Source: CAYUQT01 sp964446835
Lineage (GTDB): Bacteria; Planctomycetota; Phycisphaerae; UBA1845; JAFGLZ01
Reading direction: 5' to 3'
Length of the DNA: 64,000 nt
Assembly: GCA_964446835.1 (NCBI GenBank)
Contig: CAYUQT010000004.1
Span: forward strand, 1-64,000
How positions within the stretch are numbered: position 1 is the first letter of the stretch; every line of letters begins with the position of its first letter. A model generated the notes under the pieces. It searched no databases. It was not told the DNA's origin and saw only the letters and a program-made list of their open reading frames with translations. The translations under genes and the position numbers were made by a program. Of the stretch, positions 16,226 to 25,514 are shown piece by piece.

Positions 16226-16870
16226 GCAACTGTCAATGGGGAGTGTATTGGTGTTCGGCAGCAGATACTGGACGAGGCGGGGAAGCTGTTTCTGCACTAC
16301 GGGTTCAAGAAGACGACCGTAGATGATATTGCCAGGAGCGCAGGGATTTCCAAGGGTGCCGTCTACCTGCATTTTGACAGCAAGGAGATGATCTTTCACG
16401 AGCTGGTCAGGCAGGTCAGGGAGCATGTTGTTGGGATACTGAACGGCATTGCCGGGTCGGCGGCAACACCGGACGACAAGATCCGACGGATGCACGTGGA
16501 CAGCCTGCTGTTCGTCTGGGATCATCACCACCAGGCGCCTCATGCCCCTGAGGTGTGGGGTGAGACAATTGCGATGTTTTCGCGAGATCATGAAGAGTTC
16601 CTCAGCGGTTGTCAGGGGCTGGTTGCCGGGGTGGTGGCCGAGGGGCAGTCCCAGGGGATGTTCCGCCGCGATCTTGAGCCTGAGCGAACGGCATGGGTGC
16701 TGTCGATGAGCGTCCAGGGCTTCGCTCCACCTTATCTTCGGGTATCGGAACGCCGACAACTGGAAGAGGGGATAGCGGATACGGTCAACCTGATCCTTGA
16801 CGGCATGAGATGTCAGAACGAACCCGATGCCGGCCTTGAACGGGACGTGTGCGAACAGGTAGTGTCATGA
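16211..16870 (+). CDS. TetR-family repressor of the RND pump
   Basis: 219 residues. The N-terminal helix-turn-helix is typical: RQQILDEAGKLFLHYGFKKTTVDDIARSAGISKGAVYLHFDSKE in outline (about residues 17-60), followed by a helical ligand-binding domain. The TGA stop overlaps the ATG of the membrane fusion protein gene by ATGA, so regulator and pump are one operon. Autorepression is likely because a perfect inverted repeat lies on the operon promoter and on this start codon. The inducer is unknown. Confidence 0.9.
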   Translation: MVIRSATVNGECIGVRQQILDEAGKLFLHYGFKKTTVDDIARSAGISKGAVYLHFDSKEMIFHELVRQVREHVVGILNGIAGSAATPDDKIRRMHVDSLLFVWDHHHQAPHAPEVWGETIAMFSRDHEEFLSGCQGLVAGVVAEGQSQGMFRRDLEPERTAWVLSMSVQGFAPPYLRVSERRQLEEGIADTVNLILDGMRCQNEPDAGLERDVCEQVVS

Positions 16871-18036
16871 GTACGATCATTACCCCCCCCGAGCGGAGAA
16901 CCAAGCGGGCGTCGGTGGAGAACGAGGCCCCCGTGTCTGTTGCGCCGAGCCGAACGGACCCGCACACGTCTCCATCACCGTGGTGGAAGCGTCGCCTGGG
17001 CCCGATGATCATTTTGGGCATCGGAGCGATCGCTATCGCTGCAGCAGCCCTTTGGCCTGCCCCGGCTGCCTCTCAGGCACCGCCGACGGCGACCGGTGTG
17101 GTGGATGTCCGCGTCCAGCCGCTGGTGCCGGTGGCGCAACAGCCGGACGAGATCCGGCTGCCCGCCGTATTGGAGGCACAGCGGGTGATCAAGGTATCGG
17201 CGGAGGTGGCCGGCCGTATCGAGAAGGTCGGCCCGAAGGAGGGAACCGATGTCGAGCCGAACCAGCCTCTGCTGTGGTTGAACATCGACATGCTCAAGGC
17301 ACAGCATGACCAGGCACTGGCCCAGCACGAGTTGAACGAGCGTGAGCTGGCGCGGTATCAGCAGTTGGAGACCCGCGGCGTAGCGACCGACATCGAGATG
17401 TACCGGGCCCGAGCCGCGGTGTCGATGAGCAAGGCCGCATTGACGCTGACGAGCGAACAGCTCGCTCGCACGGTGATCCGTTCGCCCATCGGGGGCGTTC
17501 TGAACGACATCCTCGTCGAACCCGGTGAGTACGTCGGACCGGGAACGAACATTGCCGAAATCATCCAGTTGGACCAGCTCAAGGTCGTGGTGCATCTTCC
17601 GGAGCGCGACGTGGTGTACGCCAAACTGGGACAGAGTGCGAAGGTGGCCGTCGACTCGGTGGACGATCTCCAGCTCGATGGTCAGATCAGCTATATCAGC
17701 GCCAAGGCAGACGAAACTACTCGAACCTTCCGAACGGAGGTCACGGCCGACAACCGGCAGCGGCGAGCCCGCCCCGGGCAGATCGTTCGCGTGGGGCTGC
17801 TCCGGCGGAACATCGCCCAGGCGATCATGATTCCGCTGTACTGCGTGATCCCCATCGAAGATGGTTATCAGGTTTATGTCGAGGAGGAAGGCAAGGCGAG
17901 GCCTCGGAAGATCCAGATCGGCCTGATCGTCGGTGATACGGTTCAGGCCGTCAGCGGATTGAAGGCGGGCGAGAAGCTCATCGTGGCCGGCCATCGGATG
18001 GTGAGCGACGGCGGAACGGTTCGCGTGGTGAGGTGA
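16867..18036 (+). CDS. RND efflux periplasmic adaptor (membrane fusion protein)
   Basis: 389 residues from the ATG overlapping the TetR stop. A single hydrophobic segment (about residues 43-62) anchors the N-terminus in the inner membrane; there is no lipobox. The HlyD/AcrA-type lipoyl, hairpin and beta-barrel parts follow: VSAEVAGRIEKV, a helical hairpin with QHDQALAQHELNERELARYQ, VIRSPIGGVLND. It connects the RND permease to an outer-membrane channel. No channel gene is in this operon. Confidence 0.9.
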   Translation: MSTIITPPERRTKRASVENEAPVSVAPSRTDPHTSPSPWWKRRLGPMIILGIGAIAIAAAALWPAPAASQAPPTATGVVDVRVQPLVPVAQQPDEIRLPAVLEAQRVIKVSAEVAGRIEKVGPKEGTDVEPNQPLLWLNIDMLKAQHDQALAQHELNERELARYQQLETRGVATDIEMYRARAAVSMSKAALTLTSEQLARTVIRSPIGGVLNDILVEPGEYVGPGTNIAEIIQLDQLKVVVHLPERDVVYAKLGQSAKVAVDSVDDLQLDGQISYISAKADETTRTFRTEVTADNRQRRARPGQIVRVGLLRRNIAQAIMIPLYCVIPIEDGYQVYVEEEGKARPRKIQIGLIVGDTVQAVSGLKAGEKLIVAGHRMVSDGGTVRVVR

Positions 18037-18040
18037 TGGC

Positions 18041-21000
18041 GTGATCGTCAGCGACCTTGCCATACAGAACCGGACGACCGTCTGGGTGATCATCGTTCTG
18101 CTGGGCGTCTTCGGGACGTACAGTTACCTGACGATCCCTCGCGAGAGCGAGCCGGATGTCCCCATCCCCTATGTCATCGTGACGACCGTCTACGAGGGAG
18201 TCAGCCCCGAGGACGTGGAAACCGCGGTGACGATGAAGCTTGAGAAGAAGCTTCAGGGGCTCAAGGGGGTCAAGGAGCTTCGGAGCAGCAGCGCCGAAGG
18301 TATCAGCCTGATCCAGATCGAGTTTCTGCCGGAAATCAATATCGATGATGCCCTTCAGCGTGTCCGAGACAAGGTAGATCAGGCCCGTCCCGACTTGCCC
18401 GACGACATCGAGGCCCCCACGCTGACCGAAATCAACATCTCCGACTTTCCGATCATGGTGATCAACCTGAGCGGGCCGGTCAGCCCGGTGATCCTCAAGG
18501 AGATCGCCAAGCAGCTCGAGGATCGTATCGAGACGATTTCGGGGGTGCTGGATGTCCAGGTGCTGGGGGCGCTCGAGCGCGAGATTCGGCTGGAATTCGA
18601 CCCGGACCGGCTGGCGGCCTACAAGATCAGCATCCCCGAGCTGGTCAGCCTGATCCCCTCGGAGAACGTCAACATCTCGGGCGGCAACGTCGAGGGAACG
18701 ACGGCGAAGTACACCGTTCGAGTCCCCGGCGAGTTCGTCAAGCCGGAGGACGTCGACCACCTGCTGCTGACCGTTCGGGACGGCAAGCCGATCTATCTGG
18801 CCGACGTGGTCAAGGTCCGCGACACGTTCAAGGACCGGGAGGGCCGGTCGCGGTTGAACGGGCAGGAGTGTGTGACGCTGTCGATTCAGAAGCGGATCGG
18901 TGCGAACATCATCACCGTATCCGACTCCGTCAAGATGGTTCTGGAGAAGGCCAGGCCCTATTTGCCCGAGGGTGTGACGTGGAGCATTACGCTCGATCAG
19001 TCCAAGGACATCCGCGTGATGCTCGAGGACCTCGAGAACAACGTCTTATCGGGACTGGTGCTGGTCATCGCCGTGCTCTTCTTCTTCATGGACTGGCGGT
19101 CGAGCCTGATCGTGGCCACCGAGGTTCCGCTGTCGATGCTGTTGAGCTTCTCGATCCTTCAGCTTATGGGCGTCACGCTGAACATCGTCGTGCTGTTCAG
19201 TCTGATTCTGGCGCAGGGGATGCTAGTCGACAATGCCATCGTCGTCGTCGAGAACATTTTTCGCCATCGCCAGGAGGGCAAGGACGCCATTCGGGGGGCA
19301 ATCGACGGCGTGGGCGAGGTGGCCTGGCCGGTGATTACAAGCACATTGACCACGCAGGTGGCCTTCGCCCCGATGCTGTTCTGGCCGGGCATCATCGGCG
19401 AGTTCATGAAGTTCCTTCCTCTGACGCTGATCGTGACACTGGGAGCGTCGCTGTTTGTGGCTTTGGTGATCAACTGCACGATGGCCGCGACGCTACTGAA
19501 AGTTCAGCCGCAACCGGGCTATGGTTCCCTGGGCGATCGATTCATGCGGCGATACCAGCAATTCCTATCGCTGGCGATGAACCATGGGGTGACGACGCTG
19601 CTGCTGTCGGTCATGATTCTGGCCGGGTTGGGGATCGCTTACGTTCGGTTCGGGCATGGGGTGGAGTTCTTCCCGGAAGTCGATCCGCAGCGGGCCTATA
19701 TCAGCCTGAAAGGTTCGCAGGGCACCAGTCTGGAGGAGTCGGACCGGTGGGCCCGAATGGTCGAGAAGGTGGTCGAGAAGTATCGGCGCGATCTCAGGTA
19801 CTACGTCACGAACGTCGGCAGCGGTTCCGGCGGGCAGGGGCTATCGGATTCGGGAGGTTCCTCGGGAACGCACACGGCGCGGATCAGCCTGGACTTTCAC
19901 GATTTCCTGGACCGTCCCCGCCCCAGCAACGATGTGGTTCGCGACGTTCGCGCCGATCTGCCGGATATGCCGGGCGTCGAGGTCAAGGTCAAGAAGCAGG
20001 AGCATGGTCCGCCCCGCGGGGCGCCGGTTGAGATCGAGATCGCGGGCGAGGATTTCAAGGTTCTGACCGATCTGGCAGACCAGGTTCAGCGACAGATTGT
20101 CAATGTGCCGGGGCTCGTGAACCTGCGCGAGGGCTACGAACAGGCCAAGCCGGAACTCCAGTTCATCGTCGATCGGCGTCGGGCGATGATGCTGGGTCTG
20201 AACACGAATGTGGTTGGCAACTTTCTCAAGACGAGCTTCTGGGGGCGCAAGGTCAGCATCTACCGTCAGTATGACGACGAATATGACATCACCGTGCGGC
20301 TGCCGTTGAAGTATCGCCACAACATCGAGGATCTCTATCGCCTCCAGGTGCCGAACCCCGACGGCAAGCCGATCCCGTTATCGTCGATCGGCAAGTTTGT
20401 CTACACGGGCGGCAAGGGCACCATCGAGCGAGTGAACCAGCAGCGGGTGATCACGGTACTGGGCGACAACGAGGGACGGCTGGCGACCGAGGTTCTGGCC
20501 GACGTACAGAAGCGGCTGGAGAATATGAAGCTGCCCGTCGGCTATCTCATCCGGTACGCCGGCGAAAACGAGGATCAGAAGGAATCCGAGGACTTTCTCT
20601 GGAGGAGTTTCGGGGCGGCACTGTTCGGCATCGTGCTGATCCTGGTGGCGCAATTCAACAGCCTGCGGGTACCGGTGATCATCATGACGACCGTCATTCT
20701 CTCTCTGATCGGCGTGATGCTGGGCCTTTTGGTTGCCCGCATCCCCTTCGGCATCATCATGACGGGCATCGGCGTGATCGGCCTGGCGGGTGTCGTGGTC
20801 AATAACGCCATCGTGCTTCTGGACTACACTCGGCAATTGCAGGCCAGGGGAATGAACATCATTGAGGCCAGCGTCCAGGCGGGTGTCACGCGACTTCGGC
20901 CGGTATTGCTCACGGCCACGACGACCGTTCTGGGCGTGATGCCGATGGTCATCGGCGTCAACTTCAACTTCCGCTGCCTCCGGCTCGACATCGGGGGTGA

Positions 21001-21166
21001 ATCGGTCCAGTGGTGGCGTCCAATGGCAATCGCTGTGGCGTTCGGTCTGACGTTCGCGACGGTGCTGACCCTGGTGGTCGTGCCGACAGTGTACTACCTG
21101 TTCCATGGGGGATGGCGAAAGACCGAGGTCCCTGCCGCACCAAGCGTTGAGCCTGCGGACGATTGA
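18041..21166 (+). CDS. RND-family efflux permease
   Basis: 1041 residues from a GTG start. It has the standard RND plan of two repeats of six membrane segments and two large periplasmic loops. The fourth membrane helix reads GMLVDNAIVVVENI, so one proton-relay Asp is kept and the second is Asn, as in many RND subfamilies other than AcrB-type pumps. The tenth reads VVVNNAIVLLDYTRQ. It follows the adaptor gene by 4 bases. Substrates (drugs, lipids, metals) cannot be read from sequence; an AcrB-like drug pump or a lipid/hopanoid exporter are alternatives. Confidence 0.92.
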   Translation: MIVSDLAIQNRTTVWVIIVLLGVFGTYSYLTIPRESEPDVPIPYVIVTTVYEGVSPEDVETAVTMKLEKKLQGLKGVKELRSSSAEGISLIQIEFLPEINIDDALQRVRDKVDQARPDLPDDIEAPTLTEINISDFPIMVINLSGPVSPVILKEIAKQLEDRIETISGVLDVQVLGALEREIRLEFDPDRLAAYKISIPELVSLIPSENVNISGGNVEGTTAKYTVRVPGEFVKPEDVDHLLLTVRDGKPIYLADVVKVRDTFKDREGRSRLNGQECVTLSIQKRIGANIITVSDSVKMVLEKARPYLPEGVTWSITLDQSKDIRVMLEDLENNVLSGLVLVIAVLFFFMDWRSSLIVATEVPLSMLLSFSILQLMGVTLNIVVLFSLILAQGMLVDNAIVVVENIFRHRQEGKDAIRGAIDGVGEVAWPVITSTLTTQVAFAPMLFWPGIIGEFMKFLPLTLIVTLGASLFVALVINCTMAATLLKVQPQPGYGSLGDRFMRRYQQFLSLAMNHGVTTLLLSVMILAGLGIAYVRFGHGVEFFPEVDPQRAYISLKGSQGTSLEESDRWARMVEKVVEKYRRDLRYYVTNVGSGSGGQGLSDSGGSSGTHTARISLDFHDFLDRPRPSNDVVRDVRADLPDMPGVEVKVKKQEHGPPRGAPVEIEIAGEDFKVLTDLADQVQRQIVNVPGLVNLREGYEQAKPELQFIVDRRRAMMLGLNTNVVGNFLKTSFWGRKVSIYRQYDDEYDITVRLPLKYRHNIEDLYRLQVPNPDGKPIPLSSIGKFVYTGGKGTIERVNQQRVITVLGDNEGRLATEVLADVQKRLENMKLPVGYLIRYAGENEDQKESEDFLWRSFGAALFGIVLILVAQFNSLRVPVIIMTTVILSLIGVMLGLLVARIPFGIIMTGIGVIGLAGVVVNNAIVLLDYTRQLQARGMNIIEASVQAGVTRLRPVLLTATTTVLGVMPMVIGVNFNFRCLRLDIGGESVQWWRPMAIAVAFGLTFATVLTLVVVPTVYYLFHGGWRKTEVPAAPSVEPADD

Positions 21167-21241
21167 ACTTCATCCACAGCGGGCGCATTCGGAACCGCAC
21201 CCAACACCGAACGAAGCGATCCCCATCACGGGAGGGCCCCT

Positions 21242-22861
21242 TCAGCGAGGGGGACAGTATCTCTGCATGATACCCTCGGTCGTTCGGATGCCGTCGACGG
21301 CGGCCGAGATGATCCCGCCAGCATAGCCGGCCCCCTCACCGATGGGATAGAGGTTTGACGCGGACACCGAGGCCCGGGTCTGGGCGTCGCGTACGATCCG
21401 AAGCGGACATGAAGCGCGTGTCTCCGGGGCGGCCATCAACGCCTCGGCGGCGGCGAAACCAGGCATGCGGCGATCGAGAATCCGCAACGCAGCGGCCAAG
21501 GCATCCGATACGGCAGGCGGCAAGACCGACCGGATCGAGCCCCAACGTCCGCCCAGAGGATAGCTGACGGACATCGTCCCGTCGCTGGAACGATCGGCGA
21601 GAAAGTCGCTCGCCCGTTGGACCGGCACGGCATAATCCCCGCCCCCCACCTCGAAGGCCGACCGCTCCCACTGCTCAAGAGTGAGCATGGCCGCCAGGGG
21701 GTCTTCGCCGACGTCCGCCGGCCCGAGCGTCACCACGAGACCGCTGTTGCCGAGGAGACCCGCCCGACGGGATCGGCTTGCCCCGTTGACGGCCACCAGG
21801 CCGGCCGACTCGTTGCATGGCACGATCTGCCCGCCGGGGCACATGCAGAAGCTGAATACATCGCCGCGAGGCCCGCCCGCCCCCCGAGCGACCAACTGAT
21901 AGTCCGCGGGCGGCAGGCACGCCTGGCCGGCGCAGGCGCCATACTGCCAGCGATTGATCCACTCCTGAGGATGCTCGATCCGCACGCCCGCCTGGAACGG
22001 TTTGACCTCGACGCGCACACCCGAAGCCATGAGCGATCGGAACGTGTCGCGAGCGCTGTGACCGATGCCCAGGAGCACAGGCGTGCCGCCCGGAACCTCG
22101 ACGGCGGAGGTATCCGAGCAGATCAGCGCGGTCAGCACACCCTCGCTGAGGCCAAACCGATCGACACGGCAGCCGAATCGCACATGGCCGCCGAGGGCCT
22201 CGATGGTCTGACGGATGCGGCGACAGACCGACGGCAGACGGTCGCTGCCGATGTGGGGGCGCGAGTCGATCAGGATGTCCGGTGTGGCACCGTGTTCGTA
22301 CAGGGCCTGAAGAACCTGCGTGATTCTGGGATCGTTCAGGCGCGTCCGGAGTTTGCCGTCGCTGTAGCAGCCGGCGCCGCCCTCGCCGAACAGCAGGTTG
22401 GATTCCGAGTCGAAGTCCCGCTCTCGCCAGAACCGCTTGAGCACATCCACGTGTCGCTGCCGGACAGGCTGCCCCCGCTCGATGACGATCGGACGATAGC
22501 CGTGCCGGGCCAGCCAGAGGGCGGCGAACATGCCGGCGGGTCCGAACCCAATCACGATCGGGCGATCCGGCATCGGTTCGGTTCCGATGATCACCCGCGG
22601 TTCGGACGGTGGTATCAGGAGGCAGACATCCTCCCGATGGAGTCGCTGGACGATGTGTCGTTCTGTGCGGATCGAATCCAGAGCCAACTCGATGTTGTAG
22701 ACCTGCTTGACCTGACCGCCTCGGGCGTCGATGGAGCGACGAACGATGGACCAGACACGGATCGCGTCGGCCGGAAGCTTCAGCCGCCGGGCCACTCCGG
22801 CCAGGAGGACGTCCTGTGACTCCGGGGGGTCTACTGCAATGTTACGCACCATGATGGGCAT
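21242..22861 (-). CDS. NAD(P)/FAD-dependent oxidoreductase (COG2509 type)
   Basis: 539 residues from the ATG at 22861; a second ATG three codons later is also possible. A 90-residue N-terminal domain typical of this family (ending near IIGTEP) is followed by the FAD Rossmann fold with VIGFGPAGMFAALWLA, GGAGCYSDGKL, and a C-terminal YPIGEGAGYAGGIISAAVDG for FAD. The GMCPGG-like segment FCMCPGGQIVPC is also characteristic. The physiological substrate of the family is not established. It is convergent with the RND operon. Confidence 0.85.
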   Translation of the reverse strand: MPIMVRNIAVDPPESQDVLLAGVARRLKLPADAIRVWSIVRRSIDARGGQVKQVYNIELALDSIRTERHIVQRLHREDVCLLIPPSEPRVIIGTEPMPDRPIVIGFGPAGMFAALWLARHGYRPIVIERGQPVRQRHVDVLKRFWRERDFDSESNLLFGEGGAGCYSDGKLRTRLNDPRITQVLQALYEHGATPDILIDSRPHIGSDRLPSVCRRIRQTIEALGGHVRFGCRVDRFGLSEGVLTALICSDTSAVEVPGGTPVLLGIGHSARDTFRSLMASGVRVEVKPFQAGVRIEHPQEWINRWQYGACAGQACLPPADYQLVARGAGGPRGDVFSFCMCPGGQIVPCNESAGLVAVNGASRSRRAGLLGNSGLVVTLGPADVGEDPLAAMLTLEQWERSAFEVGGGDYAVPVQRASDFLADRSSDGTMSVSYPLGGRWGSIRSVLPPAVSDALAAALRILDRRMPGFAAAEALMAAPETRASCPLRIVRDAQTRASVSASNLYPIGEGAGYAGGIISAAVDGIRTTEGIMQRYCPPR

Positions 22862-22956
22862 GGCCCACGTCTCAACCTTTCGGGCCGCGCCGATCCGACG
22901 GAACCGACGAATTCGCCCGCTGCAGGACCCTACGAAGCGTCCACCATTCGATCCCT

Positions 22957-25173
22957 CTACGAGCCCTTCGGCCGCGGCATGGCCCGCAGAATCACCATGG
23001 CGTCGTTGTGCGCCCGATCGTATTGCGGCATCTCGGTGGGCACCTCCTTGAGCATGTCCGCCAGTTCGCCCCACGCGCGCCGACCGAAGAGCGTCGGATT
23101 CTCGTAGTCCTTTCGAGGCAGCAGGACCAGAACGGGGTAGTTCTTCAGGGCCGCAAGTCTGGCCGCCAGCAGTTTGAATCGCATGCGGGGAATTGCGTCG
23201 AATCGATCGGGCAGCAGGAAGACCAGCTCGTGTTCCTCGGCTCCGAAGAGGATCATCTTCGTATCCGGCCCGGCCTCCCGAGCCACCTGCTGCAGCCGCT
23301 GAGCGAATGCCTGTTGAGACCGAAACGGTTCTACGACGCGATCCATATAGACATGCACCACGGCCAGCATGACGGCCGCCATCGTGCAGGCCCACAGCGT
23401 CATGGCCGACAAGGGGCGCTGCTTGAAGATCAGCACGGCCGCCAGGACCATCGCCACGATCAGGGCGACCAGGAAGGCGACGCTGCCGGCCAGATGGGCA
23501 GACATGAAGGTGGCCGCGGCATCGATCGCGGTTCGATCGTGTTCATTCTCACCGATCCAGGGTGAACTCGCGCACGGATAGGTGTAGAGGAACTCGCGGA
23601 CACGTGGACTGATGATCAGCAACCCTGCGATGCCCAGGAGACCGGCGGCAACGGCCAGAAACACCGAGGCCGCACGGATCGCGATGGTCATTCTCAGATC
23701 GCCGCCGGCACGATCCGCCGGGTCGACCACGGTCGTGGGTCGTCCGAACATCCATGCCAGGCCGACCTTCGTGGCATCGGCGAATGTCCGCCATCCGATG
23801 TGTCCCCCCACGGTGCGATCTGCGCAGTCGGAGAACATCTTGCCGATCAGCAACATAACGGCCGGGAACATCGGCAGGATGTACTCCTCTTTGCGGAAAT
23901 GCAGGAAGCTGAAGAAGGTGAACCACACCGTCATCCAGATCAGCAGGAATCCCCCCTGGCGCCAGGTCGTCCGGCTGACCGGTCGGAAGACATGGACGAT
24001 CGCCCCGGGCAGGAGGATCCACCAAGGAAGCATGTCGGAAAGAATGCGTCCCAGATAGAAGTATGGACCGGTGGTGGCCTCGAACTCGCGCCCGTAGTCG
24101 GCCAGACCGGCTCGGGCCAGGTTGTGATGGAAGAAGATCTCCCGCGTGAACTGCCCTTTGGTCTCCAGGTGAATCATCACGTGCCACGGCAGCCAGATCG
24201 CCAGCACGATCAGCAGGCCGGCGAAGAAGTGCATCCGGCGCATGAGCCGCCATACCTCGCCTGGGAAGGATTTCAGGCCTTCGCGTCGCCCTTCCTGCCC
24301 AATCCGCTCAAACAGCACCACGAGCAGGACAATGAGTCCGGGCAGCATGAAATAGGCGGGGCTCTTCATCAGTGAGGCACAGCCCAGCAGCACGTAGACG
24401 ACGAGGAAACACAACATCGGACGGATGCCGCGATACCCCAGATACCACAACAGGAACGCCACACCGAACATGAAGGTCAGCGTCATGTCCATTTTGGAGG
24501 CCCGGGCGACCCAGAAGTACTCCATGCAGGTCGCCAGCATGACCGCCCCAAGAAGGCCGGACCGCCGATCGAAGAGGAGGCATCCGAGGAGGTAGACCAC
24601 CGGCAGCAGCAGGATGGCCGGGATCGTGCTGAAACCACGGAGCACGGCCGGCGCCCATTCGCCCGATGACGGCAAACCGAGCTTGTAGCCCGCCGCAACC
24701 AACCAGTAGAAGAAGACGGGTTTGTGGATCTGGGTGATGTAGTCGTATCGAAGGTGCACGGGTGGCGGCCCTTGCTCCAGGGCGCCCAGCACGGTGTTCC
24801 GCCAATCCTCCTCGATGGCCTGAATGGCGTTGGGATCGTCGTAGACCAGTCGCGTGGGCCACTCGTCCCAGCCCTTGTGCCAGGTACCGGGTCGTCCACT
24901 CTTGGGATCGACCATGAGATTCAGCTCGCGTTTGTCGAGCTTCATCGGTACCCATTGGCGGTTCTGGACCATCCGACGGGCCGTCTGGACCGTCCGGGCC
25001 TCGCCCGTGGTCCAGAGCCCGCGCCGGCCCAGTCCGGGCAGCCATAGCACACTGCCAAGGATCACCAAGGCCAGACAGATCGCTGCATCGCGTTTGGCGA
25101 ACCGCCAGTCGGACAGACCGACGCGTCCGCTGCTGCCTCCGTCGTTCGACACTGGTGAACTCGCGTCATTCAT
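22957..25173 (-). CDS. GT39/ArnT-like integral-membrane glycosyltransferase
   Basis: 738 residues with a first hydrophobic segment at about 33-50, the GLWTTGEARTVQTARRMVQ segment with an acidic residue in the first periplasmic loop as in ArnT/PMT enzymes, and at least ten further hydrophobic segments. A soluble C-terminal domain follows. Members use polyprenyl-phosphate sugars to modify lipid A, proteins or other envelope molecules. The acceptor is not visible from sequence. Upstream is a 340-base spacer, and the gene is divergent from a secreted hydrolase gene. Confidence 0.85.
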   Translation of the reverse strand: MNDASSPVSNDGGSSGRVGLSDWRFAKRDAAICLALVILGSVLWLPGLGRRGLWTTGEARTVQTARRMVQNRQWVPMKLDKRELNLMVDPKSGRPGTWHKGWDEWPTRLVYDDPNAIQAIEEDWRNTVLGALEQGPPPVHLRYDYITQIHKPVFFYWLVAAGYKLGLPSSGEWAPAVLRGFSTIPAILLLPVVYLLGCLLFDRRSGLLGAVMLATCMEYFWVARASKMDMTLTFMFGVAFLLWYLGYRGIRPMLCFLVVYVLLGCASLMKSPAYFMLPGLIVLLVVLFERIGQEGRREGLKSFPGEVWRLMRRMHFFAGLLIVLAIWLPWHVMIHLETKGQFTREIFFHHNLARAGLADYGREFEATTGPYFYLGRILSDMLPWWILLPGAIVHVFRPVSRTTWRQGGFLLIWMTVWFTFFSFLHFRKEEYILPMFPAVMLLIGKMFSDCADRTVGGHIGWRTFADATKVGLAWMFGRPTTVVDPADRAGGDLRMTIAIRAASVFLAVAAGLLGIAGLLIISPRVREFLYTYPCASSPWIGENEHDRTAIDAAATFMSAHLAGSVAFLVALIVAMVLAAVLIFKQRPLSAMTLWACTMAAVMLAVVHVYMDRVVEPFRSQQAFAQRLQQVAREAGPDTKMILFGAEEHELVFLLPDRFDAIPRMRFKLLAARLAALKNYPVLVLLPRKDYENPTLFGRRAWGELADMLKEVPTEMPQYDRAHNDAMVILRAMPRPKGS

Positions 25174-25514
25174 CTCCGGACTCCGCTTTCGGTCCGGACA
25201 TTATGATGCAAACGCCCGCCGATCGTAAGGCGAGGGCGGAGTTTTGGGTTCAGCTAACCGGGGGTACGTCCGCCTTTGGCCCGATGGGCGCCGGCCACGG
25301 CTTGAACGGACGGCCTGCCCCCGCCACAATGGCTGCCCAGTTGTACCGTGGGGGAATGATACTGCGCCGGATGTTCCCCGGCGGGCGGAGTCTGTTGCCC
25401 GTTCCGAAGATCCCTGCGTTTGACCCCACCGAGAGAAGCCGGGCGATTCCGGATCGTCGTCGCCCTATGACGGGTCTCCAACGTGAGATCCCCGTACCGT
25501 AAGGAGAGGTTCTG
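25174..25514. other. Intergenic spacer between divergent genes
   Basis: No gene is seen in these 341 bases. The left side holds an imperfect GC hairpin near 25212-25240 followed by TTTT. A strong ribosome site (AAGGAGAGG) ends the spacer just before the ATG at 25515. I could not assign a convincing promoter. Confidence 0.5.
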
